Of a stretch of 64,000 nucleotides of DNA, positions 26,465-36,143 are shown piece by piece. Positions within the stretch are counted from its first letter, which is position 1. The number at the start of each line of letters is the position of its first letter. Made by a program: the position numbers and the translations under genes. Source of the DNA: Geminicoccus roseus DSM 18922. Its GTDB lineage: Bacteria; Pseudomonadota; Alphaproteobacteria; Geminicoccales; Geminicoccaceae. The stretch is from contig NZ_KE386572.1 in NCBI RefSeq assembly GCF_000427665.1, positions 3,310,196-3,374,195 on the forward strand. The letters are read 5' to 3'. The notes beneath the pieces were generated by a model, which saw only the letters and a program-made list of their open reading frames with translations, made no database searches and had not been told where the DNA came from.

Positions 26465-27520
26465 TCAGCGCTTCAGATGCGGCGACAGCAGCGACAGGTC
26501 GGCCGGGGACAGGCGGTCGGCGGCGGTCTTGGCCTGGTGCCAGTAGGGGTAGAGCAGCGGCGGCGCGCTCACCTCGTCCAGGCGGGCGCGCTCTTCCGGC
26601 GCCAGGCTCAGATCGGCGGCGGCGAGGTTGGCGGCGAGCTGCTCGTCGGTGCGGGCGCCGATCACCAGCGAAGCGACGCCTGGCCGGCCGAGCAGCCAGG
26701 CGAGCGCCACCTGCGCCGCCGGGACGTCCCGCTCCTTGGCGATCGACACCAGCACGTCCACGATGTCGTAGAGCTTGCCCTCGTCACGGATCGGCGGCTC
26801 GCCCCAGTTGGCGAGATGGCGGCTCCCTTCCGGGCTGGCCTCGCCGCGCCGGTACTTGCCGGACAGGAGGCCGCCCGCCAGCGGGCTCCAGACCAGGATG
26901 CCGACGCCCTGGTCGATCGCGATCGGGACCAGCTCGTACTCCGCCTCGCGCGCCTGCAGCGTGTAGTGGATCTGCTGGCTGACCGGGCGGATCAGGCGGT
27001 GCAGCTCGGCGGCCCCGATCGTCTTCATCAGGTGCCAGCCCGAGAAGTTGGACACCCCGACATAGCGGACCTTGCCGGCGCGCACGAGGCTGTCCAGCGC
27101 CTCCAGCGTCTCCTCGATCGGCGTGTGCCCGTCCCATTCGTGGAGCTGGTAGAGGTCGATATGGTCGGTGCCCAGCCGCCTCAGGCTGGCCTCGCAGGCG
27201 GCAATCAGGTGCTGGCGCGAGGAGCCCGCGTCGTTGGGGCCGTCGCCCATCGGGAAGCGCGCCTTGGTGGTGATCAGCACCTGGTTGCGCTTACCCTGGA
27301 GCGCCTGCCCCAGGATCTCCTCGGACTGCCCGGCCGAGTACATGTCGGCGGTGTCGAACAGGTTGACCCCGGCATCGATGCACCGGTCGATCTGACGCCG
27401 CGCCCCCGTGACGTCGGTGGCGCCGGTCTTGGCGAAGGCGCCCTTGCCGCCAAACGTCATGGTGCCGAGCGTGAGCACGGACACGCGCAGGCCGGAGCGG
27501 CCGAGCTGGCGATATTGCAT
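26465..27520 (-). CDS. Aldo/keto reductase
   Basis: 351-residue NADPH-dependent TIM-barrel oxidoreductase. Tetrad residues are visible: Asp and Tyr in LFDTADMYSAGQSEE (about residues 50-64), Lys in VLITTKARF and His in DLYQLHEWD. The C-terminal IGARTDEQLAANLAA segment would bind the NADPH 2'-phosphate. The ATG at 27520 is preceded by GAGG about 10 nt away. It lies on the same strand upstream of the sugar importer and may act on the imported sugar. Specificity unknown. Confidence 0.92.
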   Translation of the reverse strand: MQYRQLGRSGLRVSVLTLGTMTFGGKGAFAKTGATDVTGARRQIDRCIDAGVNLFDTADMYSAGQSEEILGQALQGKRNQVLITTKARFPMGDGPNDAGSSRQHLIAACEASLRRLGTDHIDLYQLHEWDGHTPIEETLEALDSLVRAGKVRYVGVSNFSGWHLMKTIGAAELHRLIRPVSQQIHYTLQAREAEYELVPIAIDQGVGILVWSPLAGGLLSGKYRRGEASPEGSRHLANWGEPPIRDEGKLYDIVDVLVSIAKERDVPAAQVALAWLLGRPGVASLVIGARTDEQLAANLAAADLSLAPEERARLDEVSAPPLLYPYWHQAKTAADRLSPADLSLLSPHLKR

Positions 27521-27664
27521 GGGAGCGGTTCCTCGGTTGGTCGGGCCTGGGTGGCAGGCCGGTCGGGGCAGGCGGATCGCCAGGGCGCGACCCGTCCCGT
27601 CACCCGGCAAAGGTGATCCCATCGATGGTCCGTCGCTGTCCAGGCAGACCGACGCGATTGGGGC

Positions 27665-28504
27665 CTAGTCTTCCGTCAACGCCAGCCGGGCAAAGCGGGC
27701 GCACAGCACGTCCAGGGTCTCCGCCATCGGCCGCTGGTCCCAGTCCAGGGCGGAGAAGATCTCGACCTCGACCATGCCCTGCCAGCCGGCATCGAGGACC
27801 TGGCGATGCATCCGCCGCAGGTCGATCACGCCGTCGCCGATCATGCCGCGGTCCTGCAGGAGGTCGCGGGTCGGCACCTGCCAGTCGCAGATCTGCCAGC
27901 CGAGCAGGCGGTCCGCGCCGGCCCGGGCCAGGCCGGCCGCAAAGTCCGGATCCCACCAGAGATGGTAGGCGTCGATCATCACCCCCAGCTCCGGGCCGAC
28001 CCGGTCGCAGATGTCGAGTGCCTGGGCCAGGGTTGAGACGCAGGAACGGTCGGCCGCGTACATCGGGTGCAGGGGCTCGACCGCCAGGCGCACGTCGTGG
28101 GCGCGGGCGTGCGGGAGGAGGGCGGCCAGCTGCTCGGCGACCTGCCCGCGGGCGCGGGCCAGGTCGGTCATGCCGTCCGGCAGCCCGCCCACCACCATGC
28201 ACAGGGTCGGTGCGCCGATCGCGGCCGCCTCGTCGATGGCGCGCCGGTTGTCTTCCAGGATCGCGTCGCGCTGCAGTTCCGAGCCGAAAGTCAGGTAGGA
28301 GCCGCGGCAAAGGCAGGTCACCGCCAGACCGGCATCGGCGAACAGCCGGCGGGCCTGCGAGACCGGCGTGTCCTGGAACTCGCGCCGCCAGGGAGCAATC
28401 CCTGCTATGCCGCGCGACGCTGCCGCATCGACGACCGCCGCCAGCGGCTGCTTGAACCCGAGGGTCGCGGTGTTGAGCGCCAGCTTGCACAGGGGGGCGG
28501 ACAT
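27665..28504 (-). CDS. Sugar phosphate isomerase/epimerase (AP-endonuclease-2-like TIM barrel)
   Basis: 279-residue xylose-isomerase-like TIM barrel. Metal-ligand residues are recognisable in LAVEPLHP (Glu), VMIDAYHLWWDPD (Asp, His), QICDWQVP and VEVEIFSALDW (Glu). The family includes hydroxypyruvate isomerase, tagatose epimerase and myo-inosose dehydratase. The ATG at 28504 follows a modest GAAAGAG. It diverges from the TetR gene at 28658, with a palindrome between them, so it is the probable regulatory target. Confidence 0.88.
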   Translation of the reverse strand: MSAPLCKLALNTATLGFKQPLAAVVDAAASRGIAGIAPWRREFQDTPVSQARRLFADAGLAVTCLCRGSYLTFGSELQRDAILEDNRRAIDEAAAIGAPTLCMVVGGLPDGMTDLARARGQVAEQLAALLPHARAHDVRLAVEPLHPMYAADRSCVSTLAQALDICDRVGPELGVMIDAYHLWWDPDFAAGLARAGADRLLGWQICDWQVPTRDLLQDRGMIGDGVIDLRRMHRQVLDAGWQGMVEVEIFSALDWDQRPMAETLDVLCARFARLALTED

Positions 28505-28561
28505 GGAGGCTCTTTCTTGTTGCAGGAAGCGGTCTCGCCGGGTGCCGCAGCCGGCAAAAGT

Positions 28562-28577
28562 AACGGACCGGTTCGTT
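28562..28577. promoter_or_regulatory. TetR-type operator candidate
   Basis: AACGGACCGGTTCGTT, a 16-nt palindrome with one mismatched pair, lies in the 153-nt gap between the divergent isomerase-like gene (start 28504) and the TetR gene (start 28658). Length and ACCGGT centre fit TetR-family operators. Likely autoregulation plus control of the isomerase-like gene. Confidence 0.55.
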
Positions 28578-28657
28578 CGCACAAGACCATCGCGGAGGGA
28601 ATTGCTAGGGTCCGGATCGTCGAGGCCAGGGCCAGCCTGAACCAGGGATGACGGTAG

Positions 28658-29359
28658 ATGAGTCGCGCCAGCGAGGCGGAGCCCATCACGACGGGCAAGA
28701 GCAAGGACGAGGCCGCGCCTGCCCGAACCCCGCGCGCTCGCGATCCCAAGATCACCAGCGGCCGGATCCTGGCCGCGGCCAAGACCGAGTTCGCCCGCAA
28801 GGGCCTGGCCGGGGCCAGGGTCGACACGATCGCCGCCCGGGCCAAGATCAACAAACGGATGATCTACCACTATTTCAAGAGCAAGGAGGACCTTTATCTC
28901 TGCGTGCTGGAGGAGGCCTATGGCGACCTGCGCCGGGCCGAGCGGCTGGTCGACTTCGAGGGGCGCGAGCCGGAAGATGCGATCGTGGCGCTGGTTGAGT
29001 TCACCTGGGGCTACTACCGCGCCAACCCGGAACTCCTGCGCCTGATCGTCACCGAGAACATCCACCAGGCCCGCTACCTCAAGCGCAGCAAGAAGATCCG
29101 CGAGATGCACTCGCCGTTCGTGGCTCTGATCGGCGACCTGCTGGACCGGGGGGTGCGCAAGGGCGTGTTCCGCGCCGGCATCGACCCGAACCAGCTCTAC
29201 ATCTCGATCGCGGCGCTTGGGTTCTACTACCTGAACAACCGCTGGACCCTGTCCGTGATCTACGGCGTCGACCTCGGCGCCGAGCCGGAGATGGAGAAGC
29301 GCCGGGCCGCGATGGTGGACACGATCCTGAGCTACCTGCGGAGCAACCCGGCGCTTTGA
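28658..29359 (+). CDS. TetR/AcrR-family transcriptional regulator
   Basis: 233-residue regulator. After a charged, Pro-rich 28-residue leader, the TetR DNA-binding domain follows (about residues 32-78: RILAAAKTEFARKGLAGARV then KINKRMIYHYFKSKEDLYL). The ligand domain contains FTWGYYRANPELLRLIVTENI and resembles RutR/CerR-type C-termini. The divergent gene encodes a sugar-isomerase-like enzyme and the palindrome 28562-28577 lies between them. Ligand unknown. Confidence 0.9.
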   Translation: MSRASEAEPITTGKSKDEAAPARTPRARDPKITSGRILAAAKTEFARKGLAGARVDTIAARAKINKRMIYHYFKSKEDLYLCVLEEAYGDLRRAERLVDFEGREPEDAIVALVEFTWGYYRANPELLRLIVTENIHQARYLKRSKKIREMHSPFVALIGDLLDRGVRKGVFRAGIDPNQLYISIAALGFYYLNNRWTLSVIYGVDLGAEPEMEKRRAAMVDTILSYLRSNPAL

Positions 29360-29374
29360 GGAACCGCGGCGCCG

Positions 29375-30388
29375 TCAGGAGCGCCGGCTGCTCCTGCTGG
29401 CCAACGCGATACCGGCTACCGCCAGCAGCGCCAGGGCTGGGACGGGATGCCGCTCCACCAAGGTATAGGCGCTGAACGGCCTGCCCCGACCCCGTGAGCA
29501 GTAGCGCTCGCCGTCGCCTGCCGGCTCGAACAGGTTGTCGGTCGGCGTCGACGGTTCGCCGGTGCGCTGGATGGCCGGCAGGGTCCAGCTGAACAGGCGG
29601 TCCATCAGCGTCGGGGCCACTGTGGTTGCTCCCGCCATGATGCGACCGGCGCCACCGACCACCACATCCCGCACCTGATGCTCGGCGGCATGCAGGATGG
29701 CCCGCGCCACCACTTCCGGAGCATAGACCGGCGGAGCGACAGCCGGCTCGGAATCGAGGTGGTTGCGCGCATGCTGCGGGAAGGGGGTGCCGATTCCGGA
29801 CGGCTTGACCAGGGTGACCGAGACAGGGGTGCCGGCATGCAGGAGTTCCATGCGCAGCCCGTCGGTGAAGCCCTTCACCGCATGCTTGGACGCGGCGTAG
29901 GCGCTCAGGAGCGGAATGGCGAAATCGGAGTTCACCGAGCCCACGTTGATCAGCGCGCCACCTCCGGGCCGGCCCGCAAGATGCCGGACCGCCACGCGCG
30001 AGCCGTGCACGACGCCCCAGTAGTTGGTCTCGAAGATCTGCCGATGCTCCTCGAGCGGCAGATCGGTTAGCTCGCAATAGACGCCGACGCCGGCGTTGTT
30101 GACCCAGGTGTCGAACCCGCCGAACCGGTCGGCCGCGACCTCGGCGACCCGCTCCACGGCGGCCTGGTCGGCGACGTCGGCGACCACATGGACGGCCCGG
30201 CCGCCGGACCGGCGGATGTCGTCCGCAACCTTTGCGAGCGCATCCTCGTTGCGTGCCACCAGCACGACCGCGGCGCCCGCTTCCGCGGCAAGCGACGCCG
30301 TCGTCAGGCCGATGCCGGAGGAAGCGCCGGTGATGACGATGGTCTGCTGCGCAATCGGCTTGAGGTGGATCGACATCTTGCTGGCCAT
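29375..30388 (-). CDS. SDR-family oxidoreductase with C-terminal membrane segment
   Basis: 337-residue short-chain dehydrogenase, longer than the classical 250. It has TGASSGIG (about residues 20-27), NNAG near 97 and YAASKHA (Tyr-Lys), with Ser in NVGSVNSD. After about residue 240 there is an extra region, a hydrophobic tail (ALALLAVAGIALA) and a basic end, suggesting membrane anchoring. Starts at 30388 and 30376 are both possible, neither with a strong ribosome-binding site. Often annotated as a generic SDR; substrate unknown. Confidence 0.85.
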   Translation of the reverse strand: MASKMSIHLKPIAQQTIVITGASSGIGLTTASLAAEAGAAVVLVARNEDALAKVADDIRRSGGRAVHVVADVADQAAVERVAEVAADRFGGFDTWVNNAGVGVYCELTDLPLEEHRQIFETNYWGVVHGSRVAVRHLAGRPGGGALINVGSVNSDFAIPLLSAYAASKHAVKGFTDGLRMELLHAGTPVSVTLVKPSGIGTPFPQHARNHLDSEPAVAPPVYAPEVVARAILHAAEHQVRDVVVGGAGRIMAGATTVAPTLMDRLFSWTLPAIQRTGEPSTPTDNLFEPAGDGERYCSRGRGRPFSAYTLVERHPVPALALLAVAGIALASRSSRRS

Positions 30389-30485
30389 CCGGAACGAAAC
30401 GGGGTGCCATCCGAATGCCCCGTGGCGGGCGGGGTTCCATGGGCGGTGGCGCGACAGGCTCCGGCTCCTCGGGACCCCAAGCGGA

Positions 30486-31400
30486 TCAGAGCACCGGCAC
30501 GCCGCCCGGATGCTTCGCCTTCTCCTCCGGCTCCACATGGATGTTGACCACGATGTCCTCGATGCCCTCGCGCAGGGCCGCCTCGATGCGGTCGCACAGC
30601 GCGTGGGATTCGGACACGGTCATCGATCCCGGCACCACCAGGTGGAATTCCAGGAACACCATGCGCCCGGCATGGCGGGTGCGCAGGTCATGCGCCTCCA
30701 AAGCACCCTCGGCATGCTGGGAGATCACCTCGCGCACCCGGGCCAGCGTGGCCTCCGGCGCGGTCTCGTCCATCAGGCCGCCGATCGATTCGCGCATCAG
30801 CCGCCAGCCGGACCACAGGATGTTGACGGCGACCAGGGCCGCCAGGATCGCGTCGAGCTGCAGCCAGCCGGTGAGTGGCACCAGGGCTACGCCCAGGATC
30901 ACGCCCAGGGAGCTGACCACGTCGGTCCACAGATGGCGGGCGTCGGCCACCAGGGCCGGTGAGCGCCAGCGCCGTCCGTAGCGGAGCAGGATCCAGAACC
31001 ACACGGCGTTGATCGCGCTCGCCATCCCGTTGATCAGCAGGCCCTCAAACGGCGCGTCGATCGGCTTGGGCGTGATCCACCCGAGATAGGCTTCCCGGAA
31101 GATCGACAGCGCCGCCACGATCACCAGCGCGCCTTCCAGCACCGCCGACAGATACTCGGCCTTGTGGTGGCCGTAGGGGTGGTTGGCGTCGGGCGGCACC
31201 GCGGCCAGCCGCACCGCGAACGACGCCGCGATCGCCGTGGCAACGTTGATGATGCTTTCCAGGGCATCCGAATAGAGCGCCACGCTTCCGGTGATGTGGA
31301 ACGCGTAGTACTTCAGCCCCAGGACCACCAGGCCAACGACAATACTCCCGAGCGCGAGCTTGAAAGTCTTGTCCATTGGGAAGGTCACCCGGTGCGCCAT
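30486..31400 (-). CDS. Cation diffusion facilitator (CDF) metal transporter
   Basis: 304-residue metal/H+ antiporter with six transmembrane helices and a cytosolic C-terminal dimerisation domain. Site A ligands are in YSDALES (helix 2) and DARHLWTD (helix 5, H-x-x-x-D). The HPYGHHKAEYLSAVLEG loop after helix 2 is diagnostic. The C-terminal ferredoxin-like domain starts near residue 205. Exports divalent metals such as Zn or Fe in known members. Start could also be ATG 31376. Confidence 0.9.
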   Translation of the reverse strand: MAHRVTFPMDKTFKLALGSIVVGLVVLGLKYYAFHITGSVALYSDALESIINVATAIAASFAVRLAAVPPDANHPYGHHKAEYLSAVLEGALVIVAALSIFREAYLGWITPKPIDAPFEGLLINGMASAINAVWFWILLRYGRRWRSPALVADARHLWTDVVSSLGVILGVALVPLTGWLQLDAILAALVAVNILWSGWRLMRESIGGLMDETAPEATLARVREVISQHAEGALEAHDLRTRHAGRMVFLEFHLVVPGSMTVSESHALCDRIEAALREGIEDIVVNIHVEPEEKAKHPGGVPVL

Positions 31401-31502
31401 GTTGCAGATCGACGACCGTCGCTTCCGGCCGCACGCGTGGGGGCGGCAATAGCCACCGCCACCGCGAGCGACAATCGCAATCTTCTTAGCCGGGACTGAA
31501 CT

Positions 31503-32453
31503 TCATTTGACGATCGGGATCTTGGCGCGGTCGATGGTGATCCACACCGCCACGATCAGCACGACGCCCAGGACGATCTGCTGGACGAACACGTCCACGC
31601 CGAGAAAGGTCATGCCGACCCGGACCACCGAGACGATCAGGGCGCCGATCAGGGTGCGCCAGACGCTGCCGACCCCACCGGTCAGCGCGGTGCCGCCCAC
31701 CACCACCGCGGCCACCGCCGGCAGCAGGAACTCGTTGGCGAGCGTCGGCGAGCCGGCGACCAGCCGGCCGCCCAGCACCAGGCCGGAAAAGGCGGCGAAG
31801 GTCGCCGAGAACACGCAGGCGCCGAGCTTGACCAGCCCCACCGGCACTCCCGAAGCGATTGCCGCGGGCTCGCCGGCGCCCACCGCCAGGCTCCAGCGGC
31901 CGAACAAAGTGTAGCGCTCCAGGAACAGGCAGATCAGCAGGACCAGCAGGCCCAGCCAGAGCTCGGCGGGGATCCCCAGCATTCGGCCGGTGATCCACCA
32001 GAGATAGGCGTGGCGCAGTTCCTCGCTGATCGGGATCGAGCGGGTGCCGGAGAACGCCAGGGCCAGGGCGGTGGCGATGCCGCCGACCGCGAGCGAGCTG
32101 ATGAAGGAGGGGACCTTCAGCCGGGTGAAGGCCAGGCCGTTCATCAGGCCGAGCAGGGCGCCCGCACCCAGCGCGACCGGGAAGGCGGCATAGCCCATGC
32201 TCGGCAGGAGCAGCGCCATGACGACGCTGGTCATGCTGGCGACTGCCTGCACCGACAAGTCGATGCCGCCCAGGAGGATCACGAAGGTGATCCCGGCGGC
32301 CATGATGAACAGGGTCGAGGTGTCGGCCGCCAGCACCAGGAGGGTCTCGGGCGACAGGAAACCACGGCTGCCGACGCCGACGATCAGCACCAGCAGGAAC
32401 AGAGTCAGGATGGGGGCTACGTCGCGCAGCCTCGCAGCGGTGGTGGCGTTCAT
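31503..32453 (-). CDS. Ribose-type ABC transporter permease (second permease)
   Basis: 316-residue RbsC-like permease with about 8-10 membrane helices. The motif GGIDLSVQAVASM (about residues 64-76) and GGTALTGGVGSVWRTLIGALIV near residue 243 are diagnostic of the sugar CUT2 permeases. It follows the ATPase gene by 10 nt and ends the transport unit 36143-31503. With the 33984 permease it makes a likely heterodimer. Substrate unknown. Confidence 0.9.
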   Translation of the reverse strand: MNATTAARLRDVAPILTLFLLVLIVGVGSRGFLSPETLLVLAADTSTLFIMAAGITFVILLGGIDLSVQAVASMTSVVMALLLPSMGYAAFPVALGAGALLGLMNGLAFTRLKVPSFISSLAVGGIATALALAFSGTRSIPISEELRHAYLWWITGRMLGIPAELWLGLLVLLICLFLERYTLFGRWSLAVGAGEPAAIASGVPVGLVKLGACVFSATFAAFSGLVLGGRLVAGSPTLANEFLLPAVAAVVVGGTALTGGVGSVWRTLIGALIVSVVRVGMTFLGVDVFVQQIVLGVVLIVAVWITIDRAKIPIVK

Positions 32454-32463
32454 CGACGGGCCC

Positions 32464-33987
32464 TCAAACCATGTGCCGGATCAGGTCGAGCTGGTCGGGT
32501 TTCGCCCCGGGCATCGCCTCGAACCGCTGCGTCACCCGCCTGTCCTTCATCACGATGATCCGATGCGACAGGCCGATGGTCTCCTCCAACGTGTCGGAGG
32601 TCAGCACCACCGCGACGCCTTCGGCCGTGATGCTGCGCACCAGGTCGTAGACCTCCTCCTTGGCGCCCACGTCGAGGCCGCGCGTGGGATGGTCCAGCAC
32701 GATGATCTTGGCCCCGGCATTGATCCACTTGGCCAGCACCACCTTCTGCTGGTTGCCGCCCGAAAGATTCATCACCAGCGTGCGGATGCTGGGGGTCTTG
32801 ATCGCCAGGCGCTTCACCCAGGTGTCGGCGGTGGCGCGCTCCTTGGCGTGGTTGATCAGCCCGCCCTTGGTCACGGCGTGCAGGTTGCCCAGCGTGATGT
32901 TGGCGACCACCGGCAGGAAGCCGACGATCCCCTCGACCCGCCGCTCGCGCGGCACGTAGCCGATGCCGAGCGACACCGCCTCGCCGGGCGTGGCGAGGCG
33001 GGTGGACCGGCCGAACACGGAAAGCTCGCCGCCGGACGCCGGCTCCAGCCCTCCCAGGGTGCGCGCCAGCTCCTCGCGGCCGGAGCCGATCACCCCGGCA
33101 ATGCCCAGGACCTCGCCGGCATGCAGCTGGAAGTCGACATTCTCATAGGCGCCGGCCAGGGAAAGCCGCTTCGCCTCCATCACCACCTCGGGCCGGCAGG
33201 CGGTCTGCCGGTTCTCCTTGTAGTACTCGGCGTTGCGCGAGCGCCCGACCATCAGGGCGTGGAGCTGCTCGGTGTCGGCCTCGGCGGACGGCATCTCGGC
33301 GACCACCGCGCCGTCCTTCATCACGTAGACCCGGTCCGACAGGTCCAGGATCTCGTCGAGCCGGTGGCTGACGAATACGAAGGAGGCGCGGTCGCGCAGG
33401 GCCCGCACCCGGGCGAACAGGATGTCGATCTCGGCCTGCTCCAGGACGGAGGTCGGCTCGTCCAGCATGATCACCAGGTGGCCGTCGATCTCGTCGGCGA
33501 GGGTGAGCACCTTGGCGAGCTCGACCATCTGGCGCTGGGCGAAGGAAAGCTTGGCGGTGATGGTGTAGGGATCGACGTCGAGCTGGACCTTCTCCAGCTG
33601 CTTGGCCGCCGCCGCCGCCATCGCCTTGTGGTCGATCAGCCGCCCGCGCAGGAACGGCTTCTCCTTGCCCAGCCAGATGTTCTCGGCGACCGAGAGGTTG
33701 GTCAGGAGCGACTGCTCCTGGTGGACCATGCCGATGCCGGTGGCGGCGGCGTCGATCGGGTTGCGCAGCACCACCACCTTGCCGTCATGGCGGATCTCGC
33801 CGCTGTCCGGCTGGTAGACCCCGGACAGGATCTTCATCAGCGTCGACTTGCCGGCGCCATTCTCGCCGATCAGGCCGACCACCTCGCCCGGGCGCACCTC
33901 CAGGCTGACATTCTTGAGGGCGTGCACGCCGGGGAAATGCTTGTCGACCCCGACCAGCTCCAGGGCTGCCCTGACATCCGCACTCAT
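32464..33987 (-). CDS. Sugar ABC transporter ATP-binding protein (RbsA type, two ATPase domains)
   Basis: 507-residue tandem ATPase of the CUT2 class. Domain 1 has Walker A GENGAGKST (about residue 39), signature LSFAQRQMVELAKVL and Walker B VIMLDEPTS. Domain 2 has a degenerate GVIGSGREEL in place of Walker A, as is normal for RbsA, then NLSGGNQQKVVLAKW and IIVLDHPTRGLD. The last has His where Glu usually sits, so the second site may be weak. The ATG at 33987 overlaps the upstream permease stop. Confidence 0.93.
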   Translation of the reverse strand: MSADVRAALELVGVDKHFPGVHALKNVSLEVRPGEVVGLIGENGAGKSTLMKILSGVYQPDSGEIRHDGKVVVLRNPIDAAATGIGMVHQEQSLLTNLSVAENIWLGKEKPFLRGRLIDHKAMAAAAAKQLEKVQLDVDPYTITAKLSFAQRQMVELAKVLTLADEIDGHLVIMLDEPTSVLEQAEIDILFARVRALRDRASFVFVSHRLDEILDLSDRVYVMKDGAVVAEMPSAEADTEQLHALMVGRSRNAEYYKENRQTACRPEVVMEAKRLSLAGAYENVDFQLHAGEVLGIAGVIGSGREELARTLGGLEPASGGELSVFGRSTRLATPGEAVSLGIGYVPRERRVEGIVGFLPVVANITLGNLHAVTKGGLINHAKERATADTWVKRLAIKTPSIRTLVMNLSGGNQQKVVLAKWINAGAKIIVLDHPTRGLDVGAKEEVYDLVRSITAEGVAVVLTSDTLEETIGLSHRIIVMKDRRVTQRFEAMPGAKPDQLDLIRHMV

Positions 33988-34967
33988 TTGACGATCCTCG
34001 ACCGGCTGCGGTCGGCGGCCATCGCGACCGCGGCGATGATCAGCAGGCCCTGCACCCCGGTCTGCACGTAGGGGGGCACGCCCATCAGCACCATGCCGTT
34101 GGCCAGGCCCACCACGATCAGCACCCCGATCACCGTGTTCTGCACGCCGCCCTGGCCGCCCATCAGCGCGGTGCCGCCCACGACCACCGCGGTGATCGTG
34201 GTGAACAGCCGGCCCTGGCCCATCAGCGCATGGCCCTGGCCGAGCTGGGCCGCCGAGAGCAGGCCGCCCAGGCCGTAGAAGGTCCCGGCGAGCGTGAAGG
34301 CCAGCACCCGGACCCGTCCGACCGGCACCGAGGTGAGCCGCAGGATGTCCTCGCCGCCGCCGACCGCGTAGATCCAGCGTCCCAGCCGGGTGCGGGTCTG
34401 GACGACATAGGCGACCAGCGCGGCGGCGATCGCGATCCACACGCCCATCGGGATGCCCAGGAAGCGTCCGAGCGCCAGGTCGCGGAACCCGGTATCCAGG
34501 ATCCGCACGCGCTGGCCGGCCAGCATCACCGTGGCGATGCCGATCGCGATGAAGCTCATGCCGAGCGTCACCATGAAGGACGGGATCTGCAGGCGGACAT
34601 GGACGAAGCCGTTCACGAAGCCGAAGGCCGCGCCCATCAGGAGCACCAGCGGGATCGCGAAGAAGCCGAGGTCGCTGCCGTTGACGCCGTTCTGGACCAG
34701 AAGGGCGGTCGCCACGGCGCCCATCGCCACCACACCTTCCACCGACAGGTCGATCGAGCCCATCAGGATGATGAACGTCGCGCCCAGCGCCAGGCAGAGC
34801 GGGATCGCCGAGGCGTTCATGATCCGCACGAGGTTGTTGATCGACAGGAAGGCCGGCGCCACCAGCCCGATGACGACGAACACGATCACCAGCACGATCG
34901 CCGGCGCGAACGGCCGGATCCGGTCGATCCTGGAAATGGGGGCACGTGTGACGGCAGAAGCGGCCAT
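33984..34967 (-). CDS. Ribose-type ABC transporter permease (first permease)
   Basis: 327-residue RbsC-like permease with multiple membrane helices. Diagnostic motifs are MGSIDLSVEGVVAMG near residue 74 and GGTALMGGQGGVQNTVIGVLIV near residue 255. I use the ATG at 34967, which has AGGGAA about 11 nt upstream; a GTG at 35003 lacks a site. The stop overlaps the ATPase gene start. The binding protein gene ends 78 nt upstream. Confidence 0.9.
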   Translation of the reverse strand: MAASAVTRAPISRIDRIRPFAPAIVLVIVFVVIGLVAPAFLSINNLVRIMNASAIPLCLALGATFIILMGSIDLSVEGVVAMGAVATALLVQNGVNGSDLGFFAIPLVLLMGAAFGFVNGFVHVRLQIPSFMVTLGMSFIAIGIATVMLAGQRVRILDTGFRDLALGRFLGIPMGVWIAIAAALVAYVVQTRTRLGRWIYAVGGGEDILRLTSVPVGRVRVLAFTLAGTFYGLGGLLSAAQLGQGHALMGQGRLFTTITAVVVGGTALMGGQGGVQNTVIGVLIVVGLANGMVLMGVPPYVQTGVQGLLIIAAVAMAADRSRSRIVK

Positions 34968-35045
34968 CGGCGGTTCGCTTCCCTGAAATGGAAGTGCTTG
35001 CACGACAATGAGGCGGGGGAGGGTGGTCTCCCCCGCCGGTCCGGA

Positions 35046-36143
35046 TCAGCCCTGACGGATCTGCCCGGACACCCGACCCCACCAATCGTTCCAGTCGATG
35101 GTCGGCGTCTTGTCGACGTAGTTGGCGATGTATTCCTCAACGTTCTCGTAGGTCACCGGCACACCGGTTCCGTAGAACTCGCGATGCTCGTGCGGCTCCT
35201 TGGCGATGTCGATGTTGCCGACATGGGCGTTGTAGGCGATCGACAGGCCCATGCCGCCCACCCAGATCGGATCCCAGTCCACCGTGCCGACCATCTCGCC
35301 GGACTGCACCGCGTCGACTGCCTGCTTGATGCCGTCGATGCCGGTGACCGGGATCTCGCCGGCCAGGCCCTCGGCGCGCAGGGCCTCGATGGCGCCCAAG
35401 GCCATGCTGTCGTTGGCGGCCCAGATGCCCTTGATCTCCGAGCCGAACCGGGTGAGCCAGGCCTGGGTGATCTCGAACGACTTGGTTTCCAGCCAGTCGG
35501 CGACCTGGAAGTCCAGGAGCTGGACGTTCGAGTTGGCGGCCAGCGCCTCGTCCAGGCCCTGCTTACGCTCGATCGCGGGCGTGTTGTTGAAGATGCCGCC
35601 TAGCGCCACGATGCCGCCGGACCCGCCCATCTTGTCGATCAGCGTCTCGGCCATCAGCTTGCCGTACGGCGCGCCATCGAAGCTGATATGCGCCACGTAG
35701 TGCGGGTCGAAGTCCCACGGGTGCAGGTCGGCAGGCTTGTTCCAGATCGACACGACCGAGGCGCCGGCCTTGGCGCAGGCTTCCACGATCACGCGGGTGT
35801 CCGGCGTGTCGTTCGGGTCGATGCACAGCGCCAGGTTGCCGCCGGACTTGGCGAGCAGCGCCCGCACGTCCGAGATGCCCTTCTCGCTGTTGCCCTCGGT
35901 GACCAGCACCTCATAGGGCGCTCCCACCGACTGGGCGAACATCTCGCCGCCCTTGGCGAACGACGCATGATAGGGGTTGGTCAGCGAGCGCAGCGAGTTG
36001 GCGAGCTGCGGCTTGTCCTGGCCGAAGGCGCGGCGACCGCCGAGCCCGGTCATGCCGGCAGCGCCTAGGCTCGCCAGCGAGGTGAGGAGCAGGCGACGCC
36101 GCTCCATCTTGGCCCGTTCGAGAATGGTGCCCAACGAATCCAT
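35046..36143 (-). CDS. Sugar ABC transporter substrate-binding protein (periplasmic type I)
   Basis: 365-residue binding protein of the ribose-binding/LacI-like type I fold. The N-terminal leader contains KMERRRLLLTSLASLGAAGMTGL (a Tat-like signal, about residues 12-34). The mature lobes show LANSLRSLTNPYHASFAKGGEMFA, NDSMALGAIEALRAEGL and VTGIDGIKQAVDAVQSGEM, all diagnostic. The ATG at 36143 follows AGGGAA. The upstream palindrome TAACCAGATGGTTA at 36196 links its control with the acyl-CoA block (inference). Ligand not determinable. Confidence 0.9.
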   Translation of the reverse strand: MDSLGTILERAKMERRRLLLTSLASLGAAGMTGLGGRRAFGQDKPQLANSLRSLTNPYHASFAKGGEMFAQSVGAPYEVLVTEGNSEKGISDVRALLAKSGGNLALCIDPNDTPDTRVIVEACAKAGASVVSIWNKPADLHPWDFDPHYVAHISFDGAPYGKLMAETLIDKMGGSGGIVALGGIFNNTPAIERKQGLDEALAANSNVQLLDFQVADWLETKSFEITQAWLTRFGSEIKGIWAANDSMALGAIEALRAEGLAGEIPVTGIDGIKQAVDAVQSGEMVGTVDWDPIWVGGMGLSIAYNAHVGNIDIAKEPHEHREFYGTGVPVTYENVEEYIANYVDKTPTIDWNDWWGRVSGQIRQG

